DNA from: JAAELZ01 sp965237485
Lineage (GTDB): Bacteria > Pseudomonadota > Gammaproteobacteria > Arenicellales > Poriferihabitantaceae
Assembly (NCBI GenBank): GCA_965237485.1
Contig: CBDEFQ010000006.1
Coordinates: forward strand, 790,642-854,641
Direction of reading: 5' to 3'
Length of the DNA stretch: 64,000 bases
The position numbers were made by a program, and so were the translations under genes. The notes below the pieces were generated by a model. The model was given only the letters and a program-made list of their open reading frames with translations. It was not told the origin of the DNA and did not search any database. The number at the start of each line of letters is the position of its first letter. Position 1 is the first letter of the stretch. Below, in pieces: positions 28,282 to 36,221 of the stretch.

Positions 28282-28832
28282 TCTAACCCATCCACTACGT
28301 CAGTTATTTCATCTACTGTCGTTAATTCGTCTTCAGAACCTTGGATAAAAAACATCGAGGTCTTTATGTGGGAAAGATGTTGGGTACGTCGCAGGTCTCC
28401 TTTGATTGGGAAAGCCAGACTTATTAGCCCTTCTACTCGAGGTATCGGCGAGCTAGCCTGTTCTAACGATGCCGCATAGGCACTAATAGAATGGCCTCCA
28501 ACGAAAACTGCCATATCAGGTGCTTCACTTCTAGCGCGGCTAATGACAGCGCGTATAGTCTCCCTCAAAATCGCTTCTTTATTCGGTTGTATGTCTGTAA
28601 AGGGCACAAAATCGGAGCTCTCTGAATAGGGATAGTTAAATCGAAGTGTTGCGACATTATTTGAAAGCAATGCTTTACTAAGCTCCTCCATAAACGGCAC
28701 ATGCATGTTTGAGCCAGATCCATGCCCCATAACAAACAGCGAATTCGAATTGTTGGTTCGGTCTAGTTGCGCAGAGACAATCCCTGCGCTATTTGAAACT
28801 TTGACCTTTATACGGGTTGATTCAATATCCAT
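28282..28832 (-). pseudogene. Alpha/beta-hydrolase (dienelactone-hydrolase/Tex30-like), N-terminal part, split by IS3
   Basis: ATG at 28832. Residues about 30-45 (SLFVMGHGSGSNMHVPFME) hold the oxyanion region; FVGGHSISAYAASLEQ provides a nucleophile elbow G-x-S; SMFFIQGSEDELTTVDEI holds the acid Asp. The frame is cut at DGL by the IS3 element; the catalytic His lies in the fragment at 25482-25582. The set of motifs (GHGSGSNM, GxSxSxxAA, QGxxDxL) matches small hydrolases of the KANL3/Tex30 type. The visible frame extends into the IS3 end and stops at 28251, so the product lacks its catalytic His. Confidence 0.85.
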
Positions 28833-28890
28833 ACTTAAGCGGAGCGTTATGAAGTTTAAGTATTAAGTTTAGTCTGATAATTTTGACCGA

Positions 28891-29361
28891 CTAGCTGCCG
28901 ACATCCGGTTCGCTATCAGTTGGCATTTGGTAAGTGACCCATTGGGTTTTGTCGGCAATTTTGTCGTAAGAGCCGCGCCCCCGATAATTATTTTCGGCGG
29001 TAATCCAACGAAAGAATGGCCAACCTTGCTGCTTGCCAAACGTAGCCAATGTCTTATACATCTGTTGTACTATTCCGCTACCACGATGCGAAGGGTCAAC
29101 AAACAAATCATCTAAAAAGCCGATCATTGCTCCGCGTAGCGGTGATGGCATTGCGCGGCAGTGCATCATTCCTATCGCGTTACCTTGTTCATCCTTCGAG
29201 ATAAAACCATAAAATGAGTTATCAGCGTCATTTATCCACTCCCAAACCGTATCGAGTGTACTTTGCTCCATTGGCATTCCATAAAAGGCGGCATAAGCGC
29301 GATAAAGTCGCTCCCAATTAGATCGATCTTCAGGCTGTAATGGACGGATAGAATTAGGCAT
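28891..29361 (-). CDS. GNAT-family N-acetyltransferase
   Basis: 156 residues. GNAT fold with strand MIGFLDDLFVDPSHRGSGIVQQM, containing the acetyl-CoA-binding R/Q-x-x-G-x-G/A pattern (HRGSGI), followed by helix LATFGKQQG and the last strand FFRWITAENNYRGRGSYDKI. Cytoplasmic; substrate not predictable. It is 32 bp downstream of the PNPOx-like gene and probably in one operon with it and the amidotransferase gene. Confidence 0.85.
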   Translation of the reverse strand: MPNSIRPLQPEDRSNWERLYRAYAAFYGMPMEQSTLDTVWEWINDADNSFYGFISKDEQGNAIGMMHCRAMPSPLRGAMIGFLDDLFVDPSHRGSGIVQQMYKTLATFGKQQGWPFFRWITAENNYRGRGSYDKIADKTQWVTYQMPTDSEPDVGS

Positions 29362-29392
29362 AAGAAGTGTATTTATTGCTTTAGATTGCTAG

Positions 29393-29869
29393 TTAGTCAC
29401 TGCTATTGTCGGCGTATTTTTTCATTTTATCCAAGTTGGTTTGGGTCAGCTCTTGCTCGCTTAAACCAATATCATAAGCGGGCGAAACCAGCAAACTAGC
29501 TTGGCTAATTTCAATCACTACAAAATGTTGCATATGCTTTATATAATCAGGCCAATTCGCCTCAAATGCGCTAGCAACAATCTTGCCTCGTTCTGAATCT
29601 TTCTCAATCACTATGCCATTGCCTTTCAAGCGCACCGCACGCCGCGCAAGCACATCCATGAAATTAACTTCGATCGCGGGCCGTGCACGCAGGTTATGCA
29701 TCGTTTGCGGTGAGCGAATTTCACCGAACGCCACCGAGGTGTCGTTCAATATTACAAAAGTACCTTTAGGAGAAACTGCTGGGGTCCCATCATCATTAAC
29801 CGTGGCAACTGACCCAAGGGTATAGTTGCTGATTAAGGTCTTCATTTGGGCGTCCAATATCTTACTCAT
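29393..29869 (-). CDS. Pyridoxamine 5'-phosphate oxidase-like (FMN split-barrel) protein
   Basis: 158 residues. SVATVNDDGTPAVSPKGTFVIL and FGEIRSPQTMHNLRARPAIEVNFMD match the flavin-binding split barrel of the PNPOx-like superfamily, with R(A)VRLKG in the central strand. These small proteins bind FMN or F420/heme, and substrate specificity varies; the sequence does not identify it. Start ATG 29869 is 22 bp from the stop of the amidotransferase gene, so cotranscription is likely. Confidence 0.82.
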   Translation of the reverse strand: MSKILDAQMKTLISNYTLGSVATVNDDGTPAVSPKGTFVILNDTSVAFGEIRSPQTMHNLRARPAIEVNFMDVLARRAVRLKGNGIVIEKDSERGKIVASAFEANWPDYIKHMQHFVVIEISQASLLVSPAYDIGLSEQELTQTNLDKMKKYADNSSD

Positions 29870-29891
29870 TTCTTCTACTCAAATGAAAATG

Positions 29892-30602
29892 CTATATAGC
29901 CTTCATAAAGTTGCGGTACAAGGTACCTGCACACTGGAGAAAACCTGAGATTTCTTTATCAGCCTCAACTTGCATGTTTGCCAATGCCTCCTCGCCCAAT
30001 GTAGAAATCAAAGCATCGCGATAAGCAGGCACTTCGCCCCAATTAGCAACTGTATCAGGCTCTACTTCAATGTGATATTGCATAGACCAAGCGTTGTCCC
30101 CTACCCGCATAGCCTGCGCTCGGCAAACATCTGAACTGGCTAAAATAGTTGTATTCTCAGGCGGTTGCGTCACACAGACTGAATGCCACTGCAAGCATTT
30201 TTGATTCTCTGGTGTGCCTGCAAATAACACATCTTTCTTGCCTTCCTCGGTAAGTGTTATATCTAAAATACCAATTTCAGGCGGCCGCTGAGGACCACAA
30301 GTACCACCCATCGCATCCGCCAATAGTTGATGACCTAAACATAAGCCTAAATAGGGTTTGTTCATCTCACCTACCCACTTACGAATCGCCGCTTTTTCTG
30401 CGACCAGCCAAGGGTGTTCTTCCACCTCCCAAACATCCATCGGCCCGCCCATTACCCAAAGCGCGTCGTAATTTTCAAGCGGTGGTATCGCCTCACCATT
30501 TTGTAAGTTAATAGCATCCCACGCTATCCCGTCTTGCTTTAAAAATTGCCTTAACGAACCTGGATGTTCGCACTCTATATGTTGAAAAACCAGTAGTTTC
30601 AT
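29892..30602 (-). CDS. Class I glutamine amidotransferase (GMP synthase GATase-like)
   Basis: 236 residues. Nucleophile elbow GLCLGHQ with Cys88; the His and Glu of the triad lie in QYHIEVEPD near residue 177. Early motifs DALWVMGGPMDV match stand-alone GATase1 proteins annotated as GMP synthase-like, which hydrolyse glutamine or act on a glutamyl-amide substrate. ATG 30602; IS256 copy D begins 9 bp upstream at 30612, so the native promoter was displaced, though AAGG stays 6 bp before the start. Confidence 0.88.
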   Translation of the reverse strand: MKLLVFQHIECEHPGSLRQFLKQDGIAWDAINLQNGEAIPPLENYDALWVMGGPMDVWEVEEHPWLVAEKAAIRKWVGEMNKPYLGLCLGHQLLADAMGGTCGPQRPPEIGILDITLTEEGKKDVLFAGTPENQKCLQWHSVCVTQPPENTTILASSDVCRAQAMRVGDNAWSMQYHIEVEPDTVANWGEVPAYRDALISTLGEEALANMQVEADKEISGFLQCAGTLYRNFMKAI

Positions 30603-30611
30603 AATTGCCTT

Positions 30612-31998
30612 GAGTTATGCCCGAATCTGGTGTATGAGGCATTTTCTTCAAGCGGCCTCGGTTTGATCTGAGTAGTCATTAGTTTGCTCTATTCCATCTT
30701 TAAATGGAACCCCTTGAATCACTTTTGCTAGATAGGCGAACCCGCGTATTCGGTTCCACTTTTTCTCTGCGCACTGACCCAGCTTGAACATCATACTTAA
30801 CATGCCATCACGGCTAAGACATCCCTTGCATCGTTTGGTACGGTGTCGGATAGTCGCGAATGTTGATTCAATTGGATTCGTAGTACGTATGCTCATCCAG
30901 TGCTTGGCAGGGAACGAGTAGAACGTCATTAACTCTTCGCGATCTTTTTCCAAGCACTGCGTGGCTTTTGGATACTTGTCTTGACAGGTTTTAATGAATA
31001 ATTGATAGGCACTTTGCGCCGCTTCTTTGGTTTCTTCCTGCCAAATGTTATGCAGAGCTGCTTTTGCTTTGGGCTGCACCGATTTAGGCAGCTTGTTCAG
31101 CACGTTGGCCGTTTTATGCACCCAACACCGTTGATGTTTAGTGCCAGGATAGACTTCTTCCAGGGCATTCCAAAAGCCTAAAGCACCATCACCGATGCCC
31201 AGCTCTGGTTGATTCAGGCCTCGCTCCTTGAGTGCCAACAACACCTCTCGCCAACTCTGCGTAGACTCTCGCTCACCGTCTTCAATCGCCAGTAATTTCT
31301 TGTGACCGCGCTCATTCACTCCGATGACAACTAAGGCACAGAGTCGGCCCTCATCGCCGCGCAGGCCGCTGTGTATCCCGTCCGCCCATAGATAAACCCA
31401 TCGATCTCGATCTCTCTATTCCAATCCTTGTACTCCTGAGACCACGTTGCTTTGAGCTTACTCACTGTGCTTGATGATAACCCAGTCGCTGATTGACCCA
31501 CTAGCACGCTCAGTGCATCCCCCATTTCTCCAGTGCTGACACCCTTGAGATACAGCCAAGGCAAGGCCGCTTCCAGTGTTCTCGTTTTACGCACATACGG
31601 CGGCACTAAAGCAGACCGAAAGGTGATCGGTACTCCAGTGCGGGAGCGCACCTTGGGGATACGTACTTTGACTGGGTCGATCCCGGTTTGCAGTTCACGT
31701 TCTGGCAAATAGCCGTTACGAACGACACCAGCGTGTCCTGAATCTGAGACTTTGTCACAATTGCGATACAGCAGTTCAGATAACTCACTCTCGATCGCGG
31801 TTTGAATGAGTTGCCTAGCACCATTGCGAATCAATTCTTGCAGCGGATCGATGCTTTGCTCTGGCTTTTCAAAGGAAATAATTTTATTCTGTTTCATAGT
31901 GGCGTATGTCTGTGGAAGTTTAAGTTGTTGTAAACTCAACTCATCCCGATACGCCGCTTTTAGTCAACTACTCCATACACCACTTTCAGGCATAACTC
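30612..31998 (-). mobile_element. IS256-family element, copy D (1387 bp, 7-bp internal deletion)
   Basis: Same termini as the other copies. Target duplication 9 bp AATTGCCTT at 30603-30611 and 31999-32007. It is 7 bp shorter because AAACCTT is missing near 31414, which inactivates the transposase. It sits in the space between the amidotransferase gene and the toxin-antitoxin pair. Confidence 0.94.
30648..31897 (-). pseudogene. IS256-family transposase, frameshifted (copy D)
   Basis: A 7-bp deletion around 31414 (in the codons preceding the first catalytic Asp, ahead of the WVYLWADG motif) shifts the frame. The N-terminal part runs on from 31897 to a stop at 31331, and the rest, from ATG 31319 (MNERGHKKLLAIEDG) to 30648, remains open but lacks the DNA-binding half and the first Asp. 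The copy cannot make its own transposase but its ends stay intact and could be mobilised by the other copies. Confidence 0.93.
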
Positions 31999-32017
31999 AA
32001 TTGCCTTTCGTATGCTT

Positions 32018-32278
32018 TTAGTTTTGATAAATTACTGAGCGGTGAGCCACCTTTATAATTCGTACAATGACCTTTTCATCAACGATTTCATAGATAATTC
32101 TATAACGACCTTACCTGATACGATATCGTTCTTGATTAGTAAGCTTGGTGCAACCTTCTCCTCTTGGGTTATAAGCTAACTCATCAACCCTTCTAAGAAT
32201 ACGCTTTACATCTTTATTCGGAATATTTCGCAGATCTTTAGCAACTGATTTTTTGAAAACAATGCTAAATCTTGCCAT
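32018..32278 (-). pseudogene. RelE/ParE-type toxin with internal stop codon
   Basis: ATG 32278 begins a RelE/ParE-like toxin (ARFSIVFKKSVAKDLRNIP, then RILRRVDELAYNPRG and ERYRIR). Codon 56 is TAA (32111-32113), where the family has a Gln or Gly-type codon in YRIRxGRYRIIYEI; after it the frame continues to KVAHRSVIYQN and a stop at 32018. A single C-to-T change (CAA to TAA) explains it. It overlaps the antitoxin stop by 14 bp. A truncated 55-residue peptide would lack the C-terminal catalytic region. Confidence 0.85.
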
Positions 32279-32498
32279 GTTTTTTTAAATCATTTATTAA
32301 AGCTTCATAACTAATCTCAGCTTCATTTTCTCTTTCAGAAAACGCAAAAATATCTTCTTGGTCTTCTCTCATTAGCAATCTAACGGCTTCATCAACTAGC
32401 TCTGATACGGAAAGATCAGTAGTAATTGCCTTTAGCTTAAGAGCCTTATGCACCTCAGGCTTAAAGTAAACGGTTGATCGCTTGGACAGTGTACTCAT
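32265..32498 (-). CDS. RHH-type antitoxin (RelB/CopG-like)
   Basis: 77 residues. N-terminal ribbon-helix-helix (STVYFKPEVHKALKLKAITTDLSVSELVDEAVRLLM is its core pattern; key pieces are the VYF strand and SVSELVDEA helix) followed by an acidic tail that would bind the toxin. Ordered antitoxin first, toxin overlapping by 14 bp, the usual RelBE-like layout. It is intact, while the toxin is broken. An operator-like repeat precedes it. Confidence 0.85.
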   Translation of the reverse strand: MSTLSKRSTVYFKPEVHKALKLKAITTDLSVSELVDEAVRLLMREDQEDIFAFSERENEAEISYEALINDLKKHGKI

Positions 32499-32519
32499 AA
32501 TATTTGGAGCTTCAAAAAC

Positions 32520-32547
32520 AACATTATAACGTTATAACGTTCGAACA
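32520..32547. promoter_or_regulatory. Candidate operator of toxin-antitoxin operon
   Basis: Tandem ATAACGTT units (ATTATAACGTTATAACGTT) lie 22 bp or so before the antitoxin start. Each half-site is near-palindromic (AACGTT). RHH antitoxins bind such closely spaced repeats to autoregulate. Assignment rests on position and repetition only. Confidence 0.5.
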
Positions 32548-32552
32548 TCAAT

Positions 32553-32823
32553 TTGCAATAGACCATTCTGGGCAAGACTCAAACATGATTTGTAACTGCG
32601 TCTCAAATTACGCGTTAAACAGTCCTGTTTAGAGCGTACCTAAACTCACTAACAAACTATCTTTACCTAATTTTTAACGCCCCATCTGTTAGATTTCCCT
32701 GCAGTAAAGTTAGCTGATATTGAGTAGAACTACTCATATCAAATGAGTAGTTTCACTGATATTGATATCAAGACTTTTGTGGTCTTATTAAGTTCGATAA
32801 CCATAACATTTCACGGGGTAGCA
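32553..32823. other. Intergenic region with inverted repeats; no gene seen
   Basis: No convincing frame on either strand. It contains overlapping inverted repeats at 32721-32752: TGAGTAG/CTACTCA around AA, and AACTACTCAT/ATGAGTAGTT around ATCAA. It ends at the left terminus of IS21-A copy 2, whose flanks show no target duplication, so this may be the remainder of a larger intergenic region. Confidence 0.6.
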
Positions 32824-32961
32824 TGTCAATCAGCGTTTAAAACTGGACACCTGTCAGCGAGTAAAACTGAACAATTAAATACAATAATATTTCTTTATCA
32901 TCAACTCAAGTGAAGCGTAGCGAAACTTGAGTTGATGAATCAATCCTGCTTTCTTGCGATG

Positions 32962-33714
32962 TTATTTTTTAGTGACAGTCTTGAGCTTTGCTTTAGTGCT
33001 AGACTGCTTGAATCGATATGAGTCGTTACCCGTTTCAATAATTGAGCAATGATGAGTCACTCTGTCGAGCAAAGCCGTGGTCATTTTCTTGTCGCCAAAT
33101 ACCTGCACCCATTCACTGACATTAAGCTTGGTGGTAAACACGATGGAGGTTTTCTCGTATAGCTTGCTGATCAGGTGGAATAATAGTGCGCCACCCGATG
33201 CTGGGAAGGGTAAATATCCCAGCTCATCGAATATCACCGCATCTAACGGTTGCATAATTCGTGCTAGCCGCCCCTGCTTCTCATCCTGCTGTTCTTTGAT
33301 CAGCAGATTAACCAGGTCCACCACATTGTAAAACCGAACCCGATGACCTGAATGAATGGCTTTAATGCCTAAGGCCGTAGCTAAATGGGTTTTGCCTGTT
33401 CCAGTGCCACCGACAAAGATGAGGTTATGGGTTCTGTCCATATAGTCAGCCTGAGACAAATCCTCGATGAGCGCGGGTTCAACTTCGCTCTGGGTAAAGT
33501 CAAATTGCTGTAAATCACGGTGATGAGGGAATTTAGCCACCTTCATTGGGTAGTTAAGCCGCCTCACTTCTCGGTCCGTTCGCTCGGCATCCATCAATTT
33601 AATTAACCCAGATTGCAACGTTACTTTAGAACGAGGCGAATCTATCAACTCAGGTAAGCATGGTGCCATACCGTGTAGTTTAAGGGCTTTAAGATCATCA
33701 ACAAGTTCAAGCAT
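32962..33714 (-). CDS. istB: IstB ATPase of IS21-A copy 2
   Basis: 250 residues, intact: N-terminal helical region (LELVDDLKALKLHGMAPCLP), Walker A GGTGTGKTHLA, Walker B VIFDELGYLPF and the C-terminal TALLDRVTHHCSII typical of IstB. It is the AAA+ target-selection helper of IstA. It overlaps the end of istA by 8 bp. It is the only complete istB of either IS21 type in the window. Confidence 0.93.
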   Translation of the reverse strand: MLELVDDLKALKLHGMAPCLPELIDSPRSKVTLQSGLIKLMDAERTDREVRRLNYPMKVAKFPHHRDLQQFDFTQSEVEPALIEDLSQADYMDRTHNLIFVGGTGTGKTHLATALGIKAIHSGHRVRFYNVVDLVNLLIKEQQDEKQGRLARIMQPLDAVIFDELGYLPFPASGGALLFHLISKLYEKTSIVFTTKLNVSEWVQVFGDKKMTTALLDRVTHHCSIIETGNDSYRFKQSSTKAKLKTVTKK

Positions 33715-35206
33715 GGCTCACCTCCGCGCACAGCGGGTCATAGCGGGTCACGTTCGCTGCCGAGGGGACAGCTAATACAGGCGCATTGGTAATTGTCATC
33801 ACTTGGGCCGAATCAGGTTCCGTTAACCGATGCACCAAATTGGTAATGACTGATAGCTGAGTCGTATTGGCATCTAATGCCCGCTCACAGGCCACCGTGA
33901 CTGTTTCCAAGCCATGCTGGTGAATCAATAGTAACAATGGTACAAACTCTCGGTCACCGCCATCACGTTTGAGGTACTGTTTTTTGAGTGTTAGCAGTGC
34001 CTTGGGTAAATCCCAATCAACAAACGGTGCGCCATTGCGTAATGCGCCAGGTTTAATCTCCAGTACGGGCAGATAATGCCAAGGATCAAAGATCATTTGA
34101 TGACGACCGAAACAGCGAGCATGTGAAGTCACTTCCACATCGTCAACCACGACTTTAATCCTATCTGCATAGGCTCTAACAGAAACAGCTTGGCCAACAT
34201 ACCGACAGGGTACGGAGTATTAATGGCGGTCGTAGTGCACCACACAGGTTTTATGCACACGCGCCAAACGCTCATAATATCCATCAAAGGCTACCATCGC
34301 GGGACGTAAGCTCGGCTGCTCCTCGGCAAACACTTCATCAATTAGTCTTGATTTGTCAGTCGGGTGTGGGCGTTCACCAAGTCGAGCACAACGTTGCTCC
34401 AGCCATTGGTTTAATTCATCTAAATCAGCAAAGCGCACCCGTGGAACAAACAGCCTTTGGCGCATAACACCGACCTGACGTTCAACCTGGCCTTTCTCCC
34501 AACCCGCTGCCGGTGTACAGGCAATCGGTTCAATCAGATAATGATTCATCCGGCTTAGAAAGCGGCGATTAAACTCACGCCGCTTACCCTTAAACAATGC
34601 ACTGACTATGGTCTTAGGGTGATCGTATATCATCTTCTGAGGTAAGCCCTCAAAGAAATCAAACGCCCGAATATGTGCATCAAACACCCTCTCCTGTGTT
34701 TCTCTGGGATAGGCCCTAAGATATGATTTACGCGAATGGCATAAACGAAAGTGGGCTAGTTTGATCTTGACACCAAACCCACCCAGAATGACTTGTTCAT
34801 GTGACCAATCAAACTGACAGGCTTCACCTGGTGCAAAAACCAATGGCACAAATGCTTGTTTAATACATGACCGCGAGTGATCCTTCCACGCTTTGACAAA
34901 CCGTTGAACGCTGTCATAAGCCCCTCGATACCCTTGCAACTCAATCTCTTCATACAGTTGAACTGCATTACGTCTTTCTCGCACTGAGCGAGCTGCGTCC
35001 ACTTCAAGCAAATTGATCAACTGAGGTTTGAACTTATCCAGCTTCGGACAGACTATTGGCACCGACCGCTGATATTCAGGTTCGCTTGGCGCGTTGTTTA
35101 AATATTTATAAATAGTGGTGCGTGATAAATTGAATTCACGCGACACCTCGCTTACTTTGCGACCTTCTACTAAACACAAACGTCGTATCTTGGTACATAT
35201 AGGCAT
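33707..35206 (-). pseudogene. istA: istA of IS21-A copy 2, premature stop
   Basis: From ATG 35206 the frame equals copy 1 (500 codons) but has TAA at 34220-34222, where copy 1 reads CAA in the segment YDRNQYSVPC; the previous codon also differs (CAT versus AAT). Translation ends within the DDE/C-terminal region at about residue 328, leaving a downstream open frame of about 147 residues. With the loss in copy 1, no intact IstA-A is present in this window. Confidence 0.9.
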
Positions 35207-35361
35207 ACAAATCACCTGACAGTTTCCTCGGATTAATGGCTCCGAGACAGTTAACAATAAAGGTGTTCAGCTTTGTACGCTGATCACCCACGAAACTGTT
35301 CATTTTTGCACGCTGTTCAACAAGTAAGCACTCAAAAGTAAGGTATCAGCTACTCCTTAAG

Positions 35362-35395
35362 AGATTGCCGCGTCGCTTTGCTCCTCGCAACGACG
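35362..35395. repeat. Dispersed GC-rich palindromic repeat fragment
   Basis: On the minus strand this reads CGTCGTTGCGAGGAGCAAAG and then CGACGCGGCAATCT, which resembles the widespread intergenic repeat with core TTGCGAGGAGCxAAGCGACG and end GCAATCT known from many unrelated bacteria. GC is higher than the surroundings and it can fold on itself. Only one copy is in this window. Confidence 0.5.
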
Positions 35396-35413
35396 GAATT
35401 AGTTTGATCAACT

Positions 35414-35779
35414 TCAAGCTAAGAAAATTACCCCAATCCAGATCACTAAAAACAGCATCATCGCCATAAATACGGTGGCTGAGCCCATGTCTTTTGCTGC
35501 ACCGCTTAATGGGTGAACTTCATCACTTATGCGGTCCACAACGGCCTCAATAGCGGAGTTAACTAGCTCTGCCATTAGCACCAAAAACACCGGTAGTAGC
35601 AGTAATAAAACCTGTTCAGTTGAATCGCCTATCCAAAACGCCAAGGCGACGATGAAGGGTGAAATCCACAGTTCTTCTCTAAAAGCCGCTTCATGTTGAT
35701 AGGCGTACTTCAGGCCATTGTAGGAATAACCTGCGGCGGCGACTATTCTAGATAAGCCTTTTTTACTTGGTTTTGGCAT
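35414..35779 (-). CDS. dgkA: Diacylglycerol kinase (prokaryotic DgkA type)
   Basis: 121 residues, three membrane segments (about 40-58, 60-82, 99-119) preceded by an amphipathic helix. Signatures AFREELWIS and ELVNSAIEAVVDR contain the acidic catalytic and metal-binding residues of the family. It phosphorylates diacylglycerol to phosphatidic acid at the inner membrane. Overlap with adjacent genes is absent; IS21-A copy 2 ends 91 bp downstream. Length equals the E. coli enzyme. Confidence 0.95.
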   Translation of the reverse strand: MPKPSKKGLSRIVAAAGYSYNGLKYAYQHEAAFREELWISPFIVALAFWIGDSTEQVLLLLLPVFLVLMAELVNSAIEAVVDRISDEVHPLSGAAKDMGSATVFMAMMLFLVIWIGVIFLA

Positions 35780-35790
35780 GATCTCTAAAT

Positions 35791-36165
35791 CTAGTTGTTA
35801 TAGGCACTAAGGTAACAAATCCATGCAGCATCTGCATCTCCTGTTTGACTGTCGAGGTACACCCCATCTCCTTCTCCCGTTTTTACATCAGTCCCTTCCC
35901 AGTATACCTTTACTTGATTAAAGCCCGCTTCGAATAGTAATTCTTGCAGCTCGGGTAAGGTCCATAGTCGCCATTGATAACTAAACGCTTTGTCAATTTT
36001 CGAACCATCTTCAAAAGCAAAGTGAATATAACAATCCATCGCCCCATCAATGGGGTTGTAACGGGCCTGGTCCCAAATATAGGTAAATGATGGGCTCGTC
36101 GGTTAATACAATTTCAAACAGGGTTTTCGCCGAAGTCGCTTTTAGTTTGCTCAGCAACGCGTTTT
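35791..36165 (-). pseudogene. SAM-dependent methyltransferase, C-terminal fragment with frameshift
   Basis: The frame from 36039 to 35791 reads WRLWTLPELQELLFEAGF and VKVYWEGTD, typical of the C-terminal region of class I methyltransferases. Upstream in-frame codons (YIWDQARYNPIDG) run to a stop near 36110, while the preceding text (LFEIVLTDEP) continues in a neighbouring frame, so an indel near 36085-36110 broke it. The 5' part, including the SAM-binding motif, is missing: the IS5-like element begins at about 36178. Confidence 0.72.
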
Positions 36166-36177
36166 TTGTGCAATAAA

Positions 36178-36213
36178 CCGTCTATTAGCAGCCATTTTGC
36201 CACCAATAGACGG
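36178..36213 (-). terminator. Hairpin after IS5-like transposase
   Basis: CCGTCTATT at 36178-36186 pairs with AATAGACGG at 36205-36213 across an 18-nt loop, directly downstream of the transposase stop. It may be the element's terminator or part of its terminal repeat; no T-run follows. Confidence 0.35.
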
Positions 36214-36221
36214 ATCTATCC

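Larger units (their letters stand above)
32824..35322 (-). mobile_element. IS21-family element A, copy 2 (2499 bp)
   Basis: Termini match copy 1 in reverse: TGTCAATCAGCG at 32824 and CGCTGTTCAACA at 35322. Contains istA (with nonsense mutation) and intact istB, minus strand. Flanks GTAGCA and AGTAAG show no duplication. It opposes the orientation of copy 1. Confidence 0.93.

Noticed and set aside
25583..31998. IS256 copies C and D as ends of a composite transposon
   Set aside because: Each copy has its own, different target duplication (TTGCAGATT and AATTGCCTT), so they inserted separately.
4287..35322. Simple inversion between the two IS21-A copies
   Set aside because: Exchanging the flanks does not rebuild the esterase or the sulfatase, nor matching target duplications.
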